Of a stretch of 64,000 nucleotides of DNA, positions 35,147 through 45,066 are shown piece by piece. This DNA comes from an uncultured Clostridia bacterium (GTDB taxonomy: Bacteria > Bacillota > Clostridia > TANB77 > CAG-508). The position numbers and the translations under genes are program-made. The number at the start of each line of letters is the position of its first letter. Position 1 is the stretch's first letter. The stretch spans positions 62,001-126,000 of the forward strand of contig CAKOSX010000003.1 in the NCBI GenBank assembly GCA_934119935.1, given 5' to 3'. The notes under the pieces are model-generated. The model had not been told where the DNA came from and ran no database searches. It was given only the letters and a program-made list of their open reading frames with translations.

Positions 35147-36559
35147 CTAGCTTCTAAAGAATGCTTCATATCCCTTATAAGCTTGGTATACATCGTATTT
35201 GCTTGTTACTTCGTATGGAGCATGCATTGAAAGTACTGGTACTCCGCAGTCTAATACGTCTACACCTTTGTTTGCTAAGATGTATGCTATTGTTCCGCCA
35301 CCGCCTAGGTCTACTCTTCCTAGTTCTGCTATTTGGTAACCTACGTTGTTTGATTCGAATATTCCACGTACATATGCTACGAATTCTGCATTTGCATCTG
35401 AGCCGTTTGCTTTTCCGGCAACTCCTGTGTATTTGCTTATTCCAACTCCTTTGTTTAAGAATGAAGCATTGTGCAGGTCTGCTACTGATGCGTATATTGG
35501 GTCTAATCCTGCATCTACGTCTGCTGATAGCATTCTAGAGTTGCAGAACATTTTATCTAATAGGTTTGGTCTGTTTACTCCTAATTTATTTAGTACGTCT
35601 GACATGAATGTGCTAAATACATTTGATTCCATTCCTGTATTTCCCATGCTTCCTATTTCTTCTTTGTCTACAAATAGGCAAGCTGCTGTTTTTGTAGGGT
35701 TTTCTATATTTAATATAGCTGTTAAAGATGTGTAAACAGAAACTTTATCATCTTGACCGTATCCAGCAATTAGACTTTCGTCAAATCCTAAGCTTCTGCA
35801 TTTGAATGCTGGAACTAGCTCTAATTCTGCACTTAAAAAGTCTTTTTCTACTATTCCATATTTTCTATTTAATATATTTAGTATATTTAATTTTACCTTT
35901 TCAGATACTTTTTCATCATTGTATGGAATGCTTCCTATTAATAGGTTTAGGTTCTCTCCCTCTACCCCATCTTTTAATTTCTTTTGCATTTGCTCTTGAG
36001 CTAAATGTGGCAATAAATCTGTGATTGTAAATATTGGGTCTTCATCAGATTCTCCGATGTTTACTTCTATTTTTTCGCCATTTGTTTTAGCAATTACACC
36101 ATGGATTGATAATGGTATTGTTGTCCATTGATATTTTTTTATTCCACCATAGTAGTGTGTTTTAAAATATACGAATCCTTTATCTTCGTAAATTGGATTT
36201 GGTTTTAAATCTAGTCTTGGCGAATCAGCATGAGATCCAATTATGTTTATTCCGTTTTCTATGTCCTCTGTTCCAATTACAACTAAAAATAAGTTTTTGT
36301 CTCTATTTACGTAGTAAACCTTGTCTCCTGGTTTTAAAGTCTCGTATTCATCTATGCTCTTAAACCCTCTTTCTCTAGCCATTTGTGTTGCATTTTTTAC
36401 TATTTCTCTTTCTGTTTTAGATTTGCTTAAAAAATTGATGTAACCATCACAATATTGGAAGATTTTTCTTCCTTCTTCTTCAGATGTGCTCTCCCATCCG
36501 TTCTTTTTACAATCAAAAAGTTTTTCTTTTAATTCCTCTCCTTGAGTTTTTTCTGACAT
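35147..36559 (-). CDS. M18 family zinc aminopeptidase
   Basis: A 470-aa cytosolic metallo-aminopeptidase. Visible family signatures are GSHADSPRLDLKP (first His/Asp zinc ligands), FVDKEEIGSMGNTGMES (catalytic Glu and ligand Glu), SADVDAGLDP (Asp ligand) and the late CGVPVLSMHAPYEV (His ligand). It removes N-terminal amino acids from peptides in protein turnover. The start is the ATG at 36559, because AAAGGAGG lies 9 nt upstream; the longest frame would put that site inside the gene. Monocistronic. Confidence 0.92.
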   Translation of the reverse strand: MSEKTQGEELKEKLFDCKKNGWESTSEEEGRKIFQYCDGYINFLSKSKTEREIVKNATQMARERGFKSIDEYETLKPGDKVYYVNRDKNLFLVVIGTEDIENGINIIGSHADSPRLDLKPNPIYEDKGFVYFKTHYYGGIKKYQWTTIPLSIHGVIAKTNGEKIEVNIGESDEDPIFTITDLLPHLAQEQMQKKLKDGVEGENLNLLIGSIPYNDEKVSEKVKLNILNILNRKYGIVEKDFLSAELELVPAFKCRSLGFDESLIAGYGQDDKVSVYTSLTAILNIENPTKTAACLFVDKEEIGSMGNTGMESNVFSTFMSDVLNKLGVNRPNLLDKMFCNSRMLSADVDAGLDPIYASVADLHNASFLNKGVGISKYTGVAGKANGSDANAEFVAYVRGIFESNNVGYQIAELGRVDLGGGGTIAYILANKGVDVLDCGVPVLSMHAPYEVTSKYDVYQAYKGYEAFFRS

Positions 36560-36796
36560 ATTATCATTCCTCCTTTTGCTTCCCATAGTATACCATTATA
36601 CATACTTTTTTTCTAGTTATTATTTACTATTTTTTGATTATTATTAATGCTACTCGAAAAAGATTATTATTTTTTTGCATTTACTTCTATTAAATATTTA
36701 TTTATGTTATAATCTTATTACTAATATTTTTTAGTAATTTGAATATTCTTTATAGAAGCATTTTATGCTTAATAATTTTAGATGGAGACAATACAA

Positions 36797-38455
36797 ATGA
36801 ACAAACTAATTACTTCTAGTACAGATGAAAAAACAGACGAAATAGATGATATTTTGCAGGATGCAGAAAATATTATTTTGGCTTCTAATGGAGATGCTAA
36901 AAAACACATTAAAAATAAAAGCCTTATAATTTTTGCAATTGTAATCGCAGTTTTGGCAGTTTTATTGCTTGTGTTTTCCACAGTTTTTGCACTTATCAAC
37001 ATTAACAGCAATAAAATTATGAATGGCGTATTTATTCAAGGAATTGATGTTTCTAATTTAACTATAGACGAAGCTAAAGAAAAAGTTTCTGGAATTGTTA
37101 ATAAACATTTAGCTTGCCAGATTGTGGTTAAGCGTGATGATTTTGAAGGCGTGTTTATGCCAGAGCAACTTGGTGTAACTTTTGATGCAGATTCTGTTGT
37201 GAATGAAGCCTACATGATTGGACGCAGTGGTAATATTTTCGAGAATAACTACTCAATTTTAAATTGTTTATTAAATAATTATAGTATTTCTGCTAATATA
37301 AATTTTGATGACGATTATCTATCTTCTGTTATTAGCGAGATAAATAAATTGTTGCCGGACAAAGTTGTGAACCCAGATTATTATATTGATGATGATAATA
37401 ATTTGATTATAACGACTGGCAGGGACGGTGTTGTTGTTGATGAACCAGCATTCAAAAAAGGTCTTTCTATTTTACTTGATGATTTTGATAATGATGAACC
37501 ATCAATAACAACTCCAGTAACTAATGCAACTGCAAAGAAAATTGATTTAGATGAAATTTATAAAAACATATATAAGACACCAGTTGATGCTTCTTACACA
37601 GTTGATCCTTATGTTGTATATCCTTCTTCTAATGGTCTAGACTTCAAAATTTCGTTAGATGAAGCTAAAGAAATGCTAAAAACAGCACAAGATGAATATA
37701 CTATTCCATTAAAAACATTATATCCTAATGTTACAACAAATCAGATTGGAAACGAAGCATTCCCGGATATGCTTTCAAGCTTTTCCACATCATACACAAG
37801 CAGTGGTTATAACAGATCTACAAACATAGAGCTTGCAGCAAAAAAACTTGATGGATATGTGCTAATGCCTGGCGAGACAGCTTCTTACAACCAAATAGTT
37901 GGTCAGCGTACAAAAGCCGCAGGCTTCAAAGAAGGAGCTGCATATTCAAACGGAAAAGTAGTGCAAGAAGTTGGTGGCGGTATTTGCCAGGTTTCTTCAA
38001 CATTATATAATGCTGTTTTATATGCTAATTTAGAAATTGTAGAAAGATACAATCATGGCTTTGCACCTTCATATGTAAAACCCGGATTAGATGCAACAGT
38101 ATCTTGGGGTGGTCCAGATTTTAAATTTAAAAATAATCGAGACTATCCTATAAGAATACGTACAAATACATCTGGTAAAAAAGTAAGAATTTATATTTAT
38201 GGATTAAAAACAGATAATGACTATAAAGTCGTATTAGATGCACAATATGTTTCGAGTGTTCCATTTACAACTACTTATCAAAAAGATTCATCACTTGCAA
38301 GTGGCCAATCTAAGGTAATTCAAAGCGGTTCAAATGGATGCAAAACAGTTACATATAAATATTTATACAATAAGAATGGAACTTTAGTATCTTCAGAATG
38401 TCTTTCAAGAGATACATATAATCCACATAACAAAATAATAGCAGTTGGTTATTAA
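36797..38455 (+). CDS. VanW family protein with peptidoglycan-binding-like repeats
   Basis: A 552-aa protein. A cytoplasmic acidic start is followed by a membrane helix (about 40-62), two PG_binding_4-like domains (about 75-195 and 210-320), and a VanW domain (about 335-470) with LMPGETASYNQIVGQRTKAAGFKEGA and VGGGICQVSSTLYNAVLYA. This is the YoaR/VanW plan; function is envelope-related but not known exactly. The start is the ATG with GGAG 9 nt upstream rather than that at 36782, which has no ribosome site. The stop lies inside the terminator hairpin. Confidence 0.85.
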   Translation: MNKLITSSTDEKTDEIDDILQDAENIILASNGDAKKHIKNKSLIIFAIVIAVLAVLLLVFSTVFALININSNKIMNGVFIQGIDVSNLTIDEAKEKVSGIVNKHLACQIVVKRDDFEGVFMPEQLGVTFDADSVVNEAYMIGRSGNIFENNYSILNCLLNNYSISANINFDDDYLSSVISEINKLLPDKVVNPDYYIDDDNNLIITTGRDGVVVDEPAFKKGLSILLDDFDNDEPSITTPVTNATAKKIDLDEIYKNIYKTPVDASYTVDPYVVYPSSNGLDFKISLDEAKEMLKTAQDEYTIPLKTLYPNVTTNQIGNEAFPDMLSSFSTSYTSSGYNRSTNIELAAKKLDGYVLMPGETASYNQIVGQRTKAAGFKEGAAYSNGKVVQEVGGGICQVSSTLYNAVLYANLEIVERYNHGFAPSYVKPGLDATVSWGGPDFKFKNNRDYPIRIRTNTSGKKVRIYIYGLKTDNDYKVVLDAQYVSSVPFTTTYQKDSSLASGQSKVIQSGSNGCKTVTYKYLYNKNGTLVSSECLSRDTYNPHNKIIAVGY

Positions 38456-38476
38456 ACCTTCTGCTATTATTTTTTG
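38432..38476 (+). terminator. Terminator of the VanW gene
   Basis: AAAATAATAGCAG and CTGCTATTATTTT, perfect 13-bp arms and a T-run. The left arm encodes the last codons of the gene. Confidence 0.85.
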
Positions 38477-38487
38477 TAAAATTTATT

Positions 38488-39444
38488 CTAATTTTGTGGT
38501 ATTTCTATTTTTATGCTTCCATAATTTTTATATGCACCTATGTTTGTATAGTGTGAGAAAGCACTATAATCCAATACAATTCTCTCAAATGCAGTATATT
38601 TTACTATTTTATTTGAGCTATATCTACTAAAGTATTTTATTGTAACTGTTCTTGTTTCTCCTGCTGGAATTTTTGTATCTGTTTCTGCAAGCTCGTGTGT
38701 ATAAGCTTGATAATGTGTACCATTCTTGTCTTCTATATACATTGTACTATCTACGTTTGGATCATTTATTAAAATTGGTGTATCACGATTATTTGTAATT
38801 TCAAATACATATGATTGATAATCAAAGTATGTATCTGCTTCTATAACTCTTATTCTTACATTGTCAGCTTCCTGAGTCCTGTTTATTGATTGTTTTCCAA
38901 TATAGCTATTAATGTTTAATTTTGCATTTCCGTTTTCGTTTACTATTGTAATGTAATCTTGAGTTATATCAGATTCATTAAAATTACCTGTTGTTAAAGC
39001 ATTTTCAGCAAATCTTACCTTGTATATGTTTCCAACCCAGTTCTCTACTGTAATTTCCATTTGCTTTCCGCCAAACACGGGATCATAATAAATTGTTTTA
39101 AAGTTATCTATTGTGGGATACATTTGCTTTTTGCAATCGTTTGATAATAAGTTGTACGCAGAATCGATATTTCCACTATTGCAGTATGACGCAAAATTGT
39201 CTATTACTGTTACAGACTGTTTTTGTTCATTTGTAATTTGTCCCCCTGTTATAGGAGATACATCTGATCCCATCGAGATAGAATTCATCTTTGTAGTATT
39301 TGCTACAACATTTGCAACTGGCTTTTCTCTATTCAACATCCCTGAGTTTATTACTCTTATCATTATAATTATAAGTACTGCCACACCTATCAATATCCAG
39401 ATAGTCTTTCTGTGCATGTTATACCAATGCATAAAACCTTCCAT
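38488..39444 (-). CDS. Membrane-anchored protein of unknown function, 318 aa
   Basis: One helix (about 13-31) precedes an extracellular part. The central segment (about 75-150: IDNFASYCNSGNIDSAYNLLSNDCKKQMYP) looks like an NTF2/SnoaL-like 'cell wall hydrolase accessory' fold. The C-terminal part (about 195-318) is Ig-like: YVFEITNNRDTPILIND... TRTVTIKYF. No catalytic motif. It is the last gene of a minus-strand operon with a 446-aa protein of similar build and the large M23/lysozyme protein. Confidence 0.65.
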   Translation of the reverse strand: MEGFMHWYNMHRKTIWILIGVAVLIIIMIRVINSGMLNREKPVANVVANTTKMNSISMGSDVSPITGGQITNEQKQSVTVIDNFASYCNSGNIDSAYNLLSNDCKKQMYPTIDNFKTIYYDPVFGGKQMEITVENWVGNIYKVRFAENALTTGNFNESDITQDYITIVNENGNAKLNINSYIGKQSINRTQEADNVRIRVIEADTYFDYQSYVFEITNNRDTPILINDPNVDSTMYIEDKNGTHYQAYTHELAETDTKIPAGETRTVTIKYFSRYSSNKIVKYTAFERIVLDYSAFSHYTNIGAYKNYGSIKIEIPQN

Positions 39445-39484
39445 ATTTTTCTCCTTCCGTATTTCCCATTAGTTTTAATATTTA

Positions 39485-39512
39485 CGCCAGCATTTTATTT
39501 TTTATGCTGGCG
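39485..39512 (-). other. Strong hairpin between envelope genes, without a U-run
   Basis: CGCCAGCAT and ATGCTGGCG, perfect 9-bp arms with an 10-nt A/T loop, in the 81-nt gap. With no T-run on either side it is more likely an RNA processing or stability element than a terminator. Confidence 0.55.
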
Positions 39513-39525
39513 CTAATTTCATGTG

Positions 39526-40866
39526 CTAATTTACATTAAACGACATTACGAAGTCTGTACCATCTTTTAGTTGCATTATCATTCTCTTGCTTGTTTGCCT
39601 TGTGCCATCTATAATTTTAATATCAAAAATATATAAATTACCTTGTTGCTGACATTCTTCATATTTTAATTGTTTTCCTGCAAAATTTTGAATTGCATAA
39701 TTTGCAAAGTCTTGTACAGTCTTGAAGTTTGTTTTTTTGAATGTATCATCTAATTTACTATACATATATTCATAATTTTGATCGTTTATTGAATCAAATA
39801 CTTTTTGTATATTTAATCCAACCTTTGTTTTTTCGTTTGAAGAATTATATTTTGCTAAGAATTCTGGAAGATCTATTGTATATGTGTCCAAAACAACTGT
39901 ATATTGTCCAACACTTTCTTCTATAAATATGTAATATTTTCCTTGCTCATCTACACATACATATTCTTTGCCATTTGAATTTTCTACTACTTGATATTTG
40001 TCTATACTTGCAGTTTCTATATAACTCTTGTTATTTCTTACATAATTTTCGAAATTTGAATACTGACCAAACTTTTTCTCTGCATATTCAGTGTCTAGTT
40101 TTTTATATGCCGTTTGTGTGTCATTAAGCATCTTCATTCTATAGTCTGAAAAATACTCTGTTACAACATATTTTTCTGTGCCTTCTACATTCACATCATT
40201 ATTGTAATCATTCTTGCGTATTTTCGTCTTGCTTATTCCTATGTTCTTTGTGTTCATATGCTTATTATAATTATTTTTAGTAATATAATCATCTAAGAAT
40301 AAAGAATAAGTATTGTTTGTAGAATCTAATTTGACAATTAAATTTAATTCTTTATTGTAAATTTTTGCTTCTACTAAAACGATTGAGATATCACTTGCAA
40401 GTTTGCTTTGGTACATACCGTCTATGTTTATATTATAGCTTATTTGTTTTGTGTATGTACCATCTTGCTTGTATGTATCCTGCATTTTTATTAACGAATT
40501 ATCAGACACATCTTTTAAGTAACTCTCATCTAATATTCCTTTTAGCGCTTCCAAGCCGTCTTCTTGCATAACTTTTGAAATTTGTGTTGCCGACATCTGA
40601 AGGCTAGATGCATCCACATATTCATCTCCATTTATTTGCTTCATATAAGTAATATAATTATCAACAATTTCTTTTACAGTAAAATATGTTTTATAATCAT
40701 TTACTTTTGTAAAAGCTTCTTCTTGCACATCATTATTAGTTGTTGATTGAGTGTTGCCTTTAGTTGTTTCTGGTTTTTTATTAATGTTTAACAACATTAT
40801 ACCTATTATTGCAATCATAACTATTAATATTATTAATACAATTAATACTCTTTTAGATTTTTCCAT
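39526..40866 (-). CDS. Membrane-anchored protein of unknown function, 446 aa
   Basis: An N-terminal helix (about 7-27) is followed by Asn/Thr-rich linker and a polar extracellular part without repeats. The last 110 residues (KVFDSINDQNYEYMYSKLDDTFKKTNFKTVQDFANY) resemble the NTF2-like segment of the neighbouring 318-aa protein. AGGAGG precedes the ATG. It lies 14 nt downstream of the M23/lysozyme gene, so cotranscription is near certain; an accessory role in wall processing or secretion is inference. Confidence 0.65.
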   Translation of the reverse strand: MEKSKRVLIVLIILIVMIAIIGIMLLNINKKPETTKGNTQSTTNNDVQEEAFTKVNDYKTYFTVKEIVDNYITYMKQINGDEYVDASSLQMSATQISKVMQEDGLEALKGILDESYLKDVSDNSLIKMQDTYKQDGTYTKQISYNINIDGMYQSKLASDISIVLVEAKIYNKELNLIVKLDSTNNTYSLFLDDYITKNNYNKHMNTKNIGISKTKIRKNDYNNDVNVEGTEKYVVTEYFSDYRMKMLNDTQTAYKKLDTEYAEKKFGQYSNFENYVRNNKSYIETASIDKYQVVENSNGKEYVCVDEQGKYYIFIEESVGQYTVVLDTYTIDLPEFLAKYNSSNEKTKVGLNIQKVFDSINDQNYEYMYSKLDDTFKKTNFKTVQDFANYAIQNFAGKQLKYEECQQQGNLYIFDIKIIDGTRQTSKRMIMQLKDGTDFVMSFNVN

Positions 40867-40880
40867 TGTTTCCTCCTATA

Positions 40881-43800
40881 TTACTTTGTTTTTTCAAACC
40901 ATTGTAATGCATATTGGTATCTCTGAGCAGTATTACTTTTTGTTTTTTCAAAGTTGGTACCAACAAAGAATCCATCATAGAATCTACCCCAATACCAAGT
41001 TACATATTCTAGGTTTTTTTCTGTTGCACCTAGTATTTTCTTTTTAACACTTGGATATTTTCCTTCTAACTCGCTCCACATAAATTCTAGTTGTGTTGTA
41101 ATATCTGTCCATGCTTTGTCGTTACTATTTGCCCATGCTTGTAAATTTTTAAACCTGTCATTTCTCCATTGGCAAAGTCCTCCACCATTGTTTGTGTTTG
41201 TAGCATTAGCTTCAAAATTACTTGCTTCTTGAATATTTCCAAGTACGGCCGCAGCTCCGGCAGCAGGCACTCCCTTTGAAAGTAAGAAATTATATATCTT
41301 TCCAGGAATTCCTTCCATATTACTAAATTTATCATATAACTTTTTGAAGTTTTCTGGTTTATATACACTAAAGTCATAACTTAATACTCCATAGTCAGAA
41401 TTTGTTGCCTTATATAATAAATATTTTGTAACATCTACCATGTTTGCGGTACTACTGTTTTGGCTTAATAATAAATATAACCAATCTGTTGCACTGTGTA
41501 TATTTGATGCATTTGTTGCATGCTTTTGATTTGTATAAATCTTTACAAAGTTGTTATCTGTATCTGTTAATTCAACTTTCTCCCTTACCTTCGCAGGTGA
41601 TGATACATAATTAGACCCATTAATTTTTACTTTAACATTAATATTTCTATTTATTACAGATGTGTAATATTCACTCGTAAAACTTGTAATAGTTGCACTA
41701 GCCCTATCATGAAAGCTTTCATAATTTGATTCTACACTTGATCTGAATTTTTCTGCAAGTCCTCTCGAATCATTCGAATCAACCGATTCTGGTGTTACTG
41801 AATATGGAACATCCTTTTGAGGAAGGTTATCTTCTGTATTTTTTTCTTTTGGAATTTGCCTTGTAAATTCCTGTGTATATTCTACAATCCATACATTTGC
41901 CTTTGTTAATTTTATGTCTAAAGTATTTGTTTTAGTAATTACTGTATGAACTGTTTTATAATTAAATTTCTGAACATCTTCAAATGGTCCACCTGTTTCA
42001 TTTGCACTTCCACCTTTTGTATATACTTTATGTGCAATTCCATTTTTATCATATGTATATACATCATCTTCATATCTTACACTTACTCGCACATCTTTTG
42101 TAATAACTTTCTTCAATTTGGTATATGTATCTGTACTAACAGTTGTATTTATCGTTAAGTTATCATGTACCGTAATTTCTATTTCACTTCCATATACTAA
42201 ATCCGCAAGTTCTGATACGAACTCTTCTTCCTGCCCTACTGATAAGAATGACCATAGATATTCGAATGGCATTGTATATCCACTTACAAATTCTTCATAG
42301 TTAATCTTTGTGGTTGTCATATTATATGTAATCTTTTGATAATTCTCTACTTCTGGGTCGTCTGACTCTACTTTATCGAAAATTTCTGTCCACGTAGCAA
42401 CTTTAGCATAATATTTACCTGTGGTTGATACTTCATCTGGATTTGATCCAAATCCACTCATTCCGTTACCCATTCCATTATCATATTTAAAATTTAGTGG
42501 GTCAACCCTTACACCATTATATCTTATTTCGAAGTGACAGTGAGGTCCTGTTGATTTACCAGTACTTCCTGCTAATGCGATTACTTGTCCTTTTGTAACT
42601 TTATCACCAACATTTACTTTAAGTGAACTGTTATGCAAGTATCTTGATATATATCCATTTCCATGGTCTATTTCAACGTAGTTTCCTGCTGTTGGGCTTC
42701 CATATCTAGCTGTAATTACCGTTCCTGCCTCTGTTGCATATACATTTGCTCCTGTTGGCACAGAAATATCTATAGCACCATGGTTTTCGGTAACAGATGT
42801 ATTGGTTGGATCATTTCTTACACCAAAATATGATGTAATTTTAGTACTGTCGACTGGCCATTTCATAGTCTCGCCGTTTATTGTTGCACTACCGCCACCA
42901 ATCGAGCTCGTTGTTCCTGAACTTGAACCAATTGCAGACCCTGTAGATGGCATAGTAATTGTCGTTCCGTTTCCAGAAATAGTCTCACTACCAAAGTTTG
43001 GATTAGTAAAATAACTACCTCCATTTACAACTTTAGTTATATTTTGGTTCCACTCTGGATGGCATCCTTGATGTCCTGGGTTTATATGCATAGACGAAGC
43101 TTTTCCACCTTTTTCTGTGCTATACCATGAATCTTTATTTACAATAAACTCGACTACGCAAGTTCCATTCAAGTGTCCCCACTCATTACATCCTGAATCA
43201 GATTGATTCTTTATATCACCTATGATACATTGTATTACGCTTCCATCTTCTTGATAAAAATCTACATAATCCCCAACATTTCCGTATGTTGATGTACAAG
43301 CAATTACGTATCTACCGTTTATTCTAGCAAAGCCTTCGTCATCAAAATTCATTCCAGCTTGTTCTCTTAACTTATATTGTGTTGATGTAGTACTCGTGAT
43401 TGTTTGCCATCCCATATAAGAGTGTACGGCTCCCAATCCAGATGGCAATTCTACACTAGTACCTTCTGTAATAGATGCACCTGTGCCAAAGTTAGATGCA
43501 GCATACCCTTTCTCAATTGTAAAATGATCTAATGCGTTTTGTTTAGCCGTTTCTGAACCTGTTGCATTATACTCATCTATATAACTTTGGAATGTGTCAG
43601 GGTCTACATATACCAATGTTTTTTTGGTTCCATCAGTTTTTGCTCTCTTCAGCTTTATAATTCCTTGAATAACCTTAGAATCCGTATCCTTATTCAAAGA
43701 ATCCCAATCAATTGGATCATCTGGATTTTGTCTTGTATCCAAGAAATTAGTAACCATTTCGGCATTTAACAATTTTTTTAGAGTTTCTACGGATTTTATA

Positions 43801-44114
43801 TATTCCGTCATATTACTCTTATTTTCTACAAGTTTATCCCATACTTCTTGAGCACTTATTTGCGTAGTTGCTACACCATCTTCATCGATTGTAACATTAC
43901 TACTGTACTGAGAACTTGCATATGGCACATTGTCCCAACTGCCATCCTTCATTGTTCCAGTGTCTAATGTGATTACATACATTACAGAACAAATTAGGGT
44001 AACAATTAAGCATATGATCAATGCAGCAATAAGAATCGGTGCCAAAGCGCTGATAATTGCTTTTTTCACCGTTTTCTTGATTTTTTGAAATTGTTTATTT
44101 GGCTGTTCTTCCAT
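40881..44114 (-). CDS. Membrane-anchored M23 endopeptidase / phage-type lysozyme fusion, 1077 aa
   Basis: A cell-wall hydrolase with several domains. One membrane helix lies at about 20-50. Residues about 240-345 look like a double-psi barrel (YVIACTSTYGNVGDYVDF... CVVEFIV). An M23 zinc peptidase follows at about 425-540: the first ligands in NHGAIDISVP and the HxH in GPHCHFEIRYNG are intact. A long beta-rich region is followed by a C-terminal phage-tail-lysozyme-like domain (about 935-1070: IYNFLLSKGVPAAGAAAVLGNIQEASNFEA... GLCQW). Such two-enzyme proteins cut both glycan and peptide and are common in type IV secretion/conjugation systems, but no other secretion genes are here. First gene of a three-gene operon. 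Confidence 0.85.
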   Translation of the reverse strand: MEEQPNKQFQKIKKTVKKAIISALAPILIAALIICLIVTLICSVMYVITLDTGTMKDGSWDNVPYASSQYSSNVTIDEDGVATTQISAQEVWDKLVENKSNMTEYIKSVETLKKLLNAEMVTNFLDTRQNPDDPIDWDSLNKDTDSKVIQGIIKLKRAKTDGTKKTLVYVDPDTFQSYIDEYNATGSETAKQNALDHFTIEKGYAASNFGTGASITEGTSVELPSGLGAVHSYMGWQTITSTTSTQYKLREQAGMNFDDEGFARINGRYVIACTSTYGNVGDYVDFYQEDGSVIQCIIGDIKNQSDSGCNEWGHLNGTCVVEFIVNKDSWYSTEKGGKASSMHINPGHQGCHPEWNQNITKVVNGGSYFTNPNFGSETISGNGTTITMPSTGSAIGSSSGTTSSIGGGSATINGETMKWPVDSTKITSYFGVRNDPTNTSVTENHGAIDISVPTGANVYATEAGTVITARYGSPTAGNYVEIDHGNGYISRYLHNSSLKVNVGDKVTKGQVIALAGSTGKSTGPHCHFEIRYNGVRVDPLNFKYDNGMGNGMSGFGSNPDEVSTTGKYYAKVATWTEIFDKVESDDPEVENYQKITYNMTTTKINYEEFVSGYTMPFEYLWSFLSVGQEEEFVSELADLVYGSEIEITVHDNLTINTTVSTDTYTKLKKVITKDVRVSVRYEDDVYTYDKNGIAHKVYTKGGSANETGGPFEDVQKFNYKTVHTVITKTNTLDIKLTKANVWIVEYTQEFTRQIPKEKNTEDNLPQKDVPYSVTPESVDSNDSRGLAEKFRSSVESNYESFHDRASATITSFTSEYYTSVINRNINVKVKINGSNYVSSPAKVREKVELTDTDNNFVKIYTNQKHATNASNIHSATDWLYLLLSQNSSTANMVDVTKYLLYKATNSDYGVLSYDFSVYKPENFKKLYDKFSNMEGIPGKIYNFLLSKGVPAAGAAAVLGNIQEASNFEANATNTNNGGGLCQWRNDRFKNLQAWANSNDKAWTDITTQLEFMWSELEGKYPSVKKKILGATEKNLEYVTWYWGRFYDGFFVGTNFEKTKSNTAQRYQYALQWFEKTK

Positions 44115-44187
44115 TTCTTATCTCCCATAGATTTACTTTATTACTACTTTAAAATTGTCTATTCCCTATTAAGTTATCATTATGTTA

Positions 44188-44217
44188 ATAATACCACATT
44201 TTATAGTAGTTTTTCAA
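44188..44217 (-). promoter_or_regulatory. Promoter of the M23/lysozyme operon
   Basis: Minus strand TTGAAA (44217-44212), 18-nt spacer, TATTAT (44193-44188), about 75 nt before the ATG. Confidence 0.5.
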
Positions 44218-44246
44218 CAGAACAGCCTATATTTTTTTAATATTTA

Positions 44247-44280
44247 CAAAAAAACAGCACTAACTATTATCTAGTGCTGT
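44247..44280 (-). terminator. Terminator of tRNA-Arg(ACG)
   Basis: ACAGCACTA and TAGTGCTGT arms followed on the minus strand by a U-run. Confidence 0.85.
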
Positions 44281-44285
44281 CTTCA

Positions 44286-44362
44286 TGGTGCACCAGGAGG
44301 GATTCGAACCCCCGACCTCTCGGTTCGTAGCCGAGTGCTCTATCCAGCTAAGCCACTGGTGC
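44286..44362 (-). tRNA. tRNA-Arg (ACG)
   Basis: A perfect cloverleaf with GCACCAG/CTGGTGC acceptor stem, CTCGG/CCGAG anticodon stem, loop CTACGAA giving ACG, and encoded CCA. It reads CGN codons after A34 modification. Confidence 0.95.
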
Positions 44363-44583
44363 AAATTTTGTAACATACATATTATACTTTCTTTTTTAGT
44401 TTTTTTCAATAGTTTTTTTATTTTATTTCATATTTACTTTCTAAATATATTTACGTCTTAACATAATAGTGCTATAATGCTAAAGCATTTATTCCAAAAA
44501 AAGAAATTATTTAGCAAGATTATGACTATATATCAGCTAATAATTTCATGAATGCAAATCGTTTTACAGGAGGCAACATCACA

Positions 44584-45009
44584 ATGAACCACACGACAAA
44601 AACGAACATTCAGGAAACCACAGACGAGTTTCGGCAAAAGCTTGGGGATATGTCTAAAATCAACAAGCTTGATGTTCTCGTCACGCAGAAGTTGCAGTGT
44701 CTTAACGAGCATAGCAGCTCTTCGACGCAGGATGCTAGCCAATACAAGTTCGAACTTGAACGGCTGAATACCCTAGCAACTCACAAGGAGTTATACGCTG
44801 TCGGCGGAGATTCATGGCATCTTCTTTCTAAGATGCTCGATTCATCTACAGGCTGTGCAAAGATTAATGATTTCTTTGCCACCTGCATAGATTTTCCCAA
44901 CAACGGAGCAATCAACCACACGATAATCTTTGTTGAGCCACTGGTTGAAAGAGCACATCTTCAGAGCCTAAACGGCAACACTTTCGTTGTGTTCTCTAGC
45001 ATTTCCTAA
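44584..45009 (+). CDS. GC-rich orphan protein of unknown function, 141 aa
   Basis: From the ATG with AGGAGG 10 nt upstream the protein is 141 aa, soluble and without signal peptide. The N-terminal half is charged and helical (EFRQKLGDMSKINKLDVLV... KFELERLNTLA); the C-terminal half contains GDSWHLLSKMLD and a hydrophobic HTIIFVEPLVE strand. No family recognised. Composition is close to 47% G+C by eye against about 27% around it, with codons such as CTC, GTC, ACG and CGG that neighbours avoid. It is very likely foreign. It ends in its own terminator, so it is a self-contained cassette between tRNA-Arg and the Fic/VbhA pair. Confidence 0.7.
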   Translation: MNHTTKTNIQETTDEFRQKLGDMSKINKLDVLVTQKLQCLNEHSSSSTQDASQYKFELERLNTLATHKELYAVGGDSWHLLSKMLDSSTGCAKINDFFATCIDFPNNGAINHTIIFVEPLVERAHLQSLNGNTFVVFSSIS

Positions 45010-45035
45010 CGGTGCCTAAAAAATATTTTATATTT

Positions 45036-45066
45036 CTTGCAGGTAAACACCTGCAAGTTTTATTTT
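45036..45066 (+). terminator. Terminator of the GC-rich orphan gene
   Basis: CTTGCAGGT and ACCTGCAAG with an AAAC loop, followed by TTTTATTTTT. Confidence 0.85.

Noticed and set aside
40881..44114. Integrative conjugative element around the M23/lysozyme gene
   Set aside because: No VirB4, VirD4, relaxase or integrase gene is present in the window.
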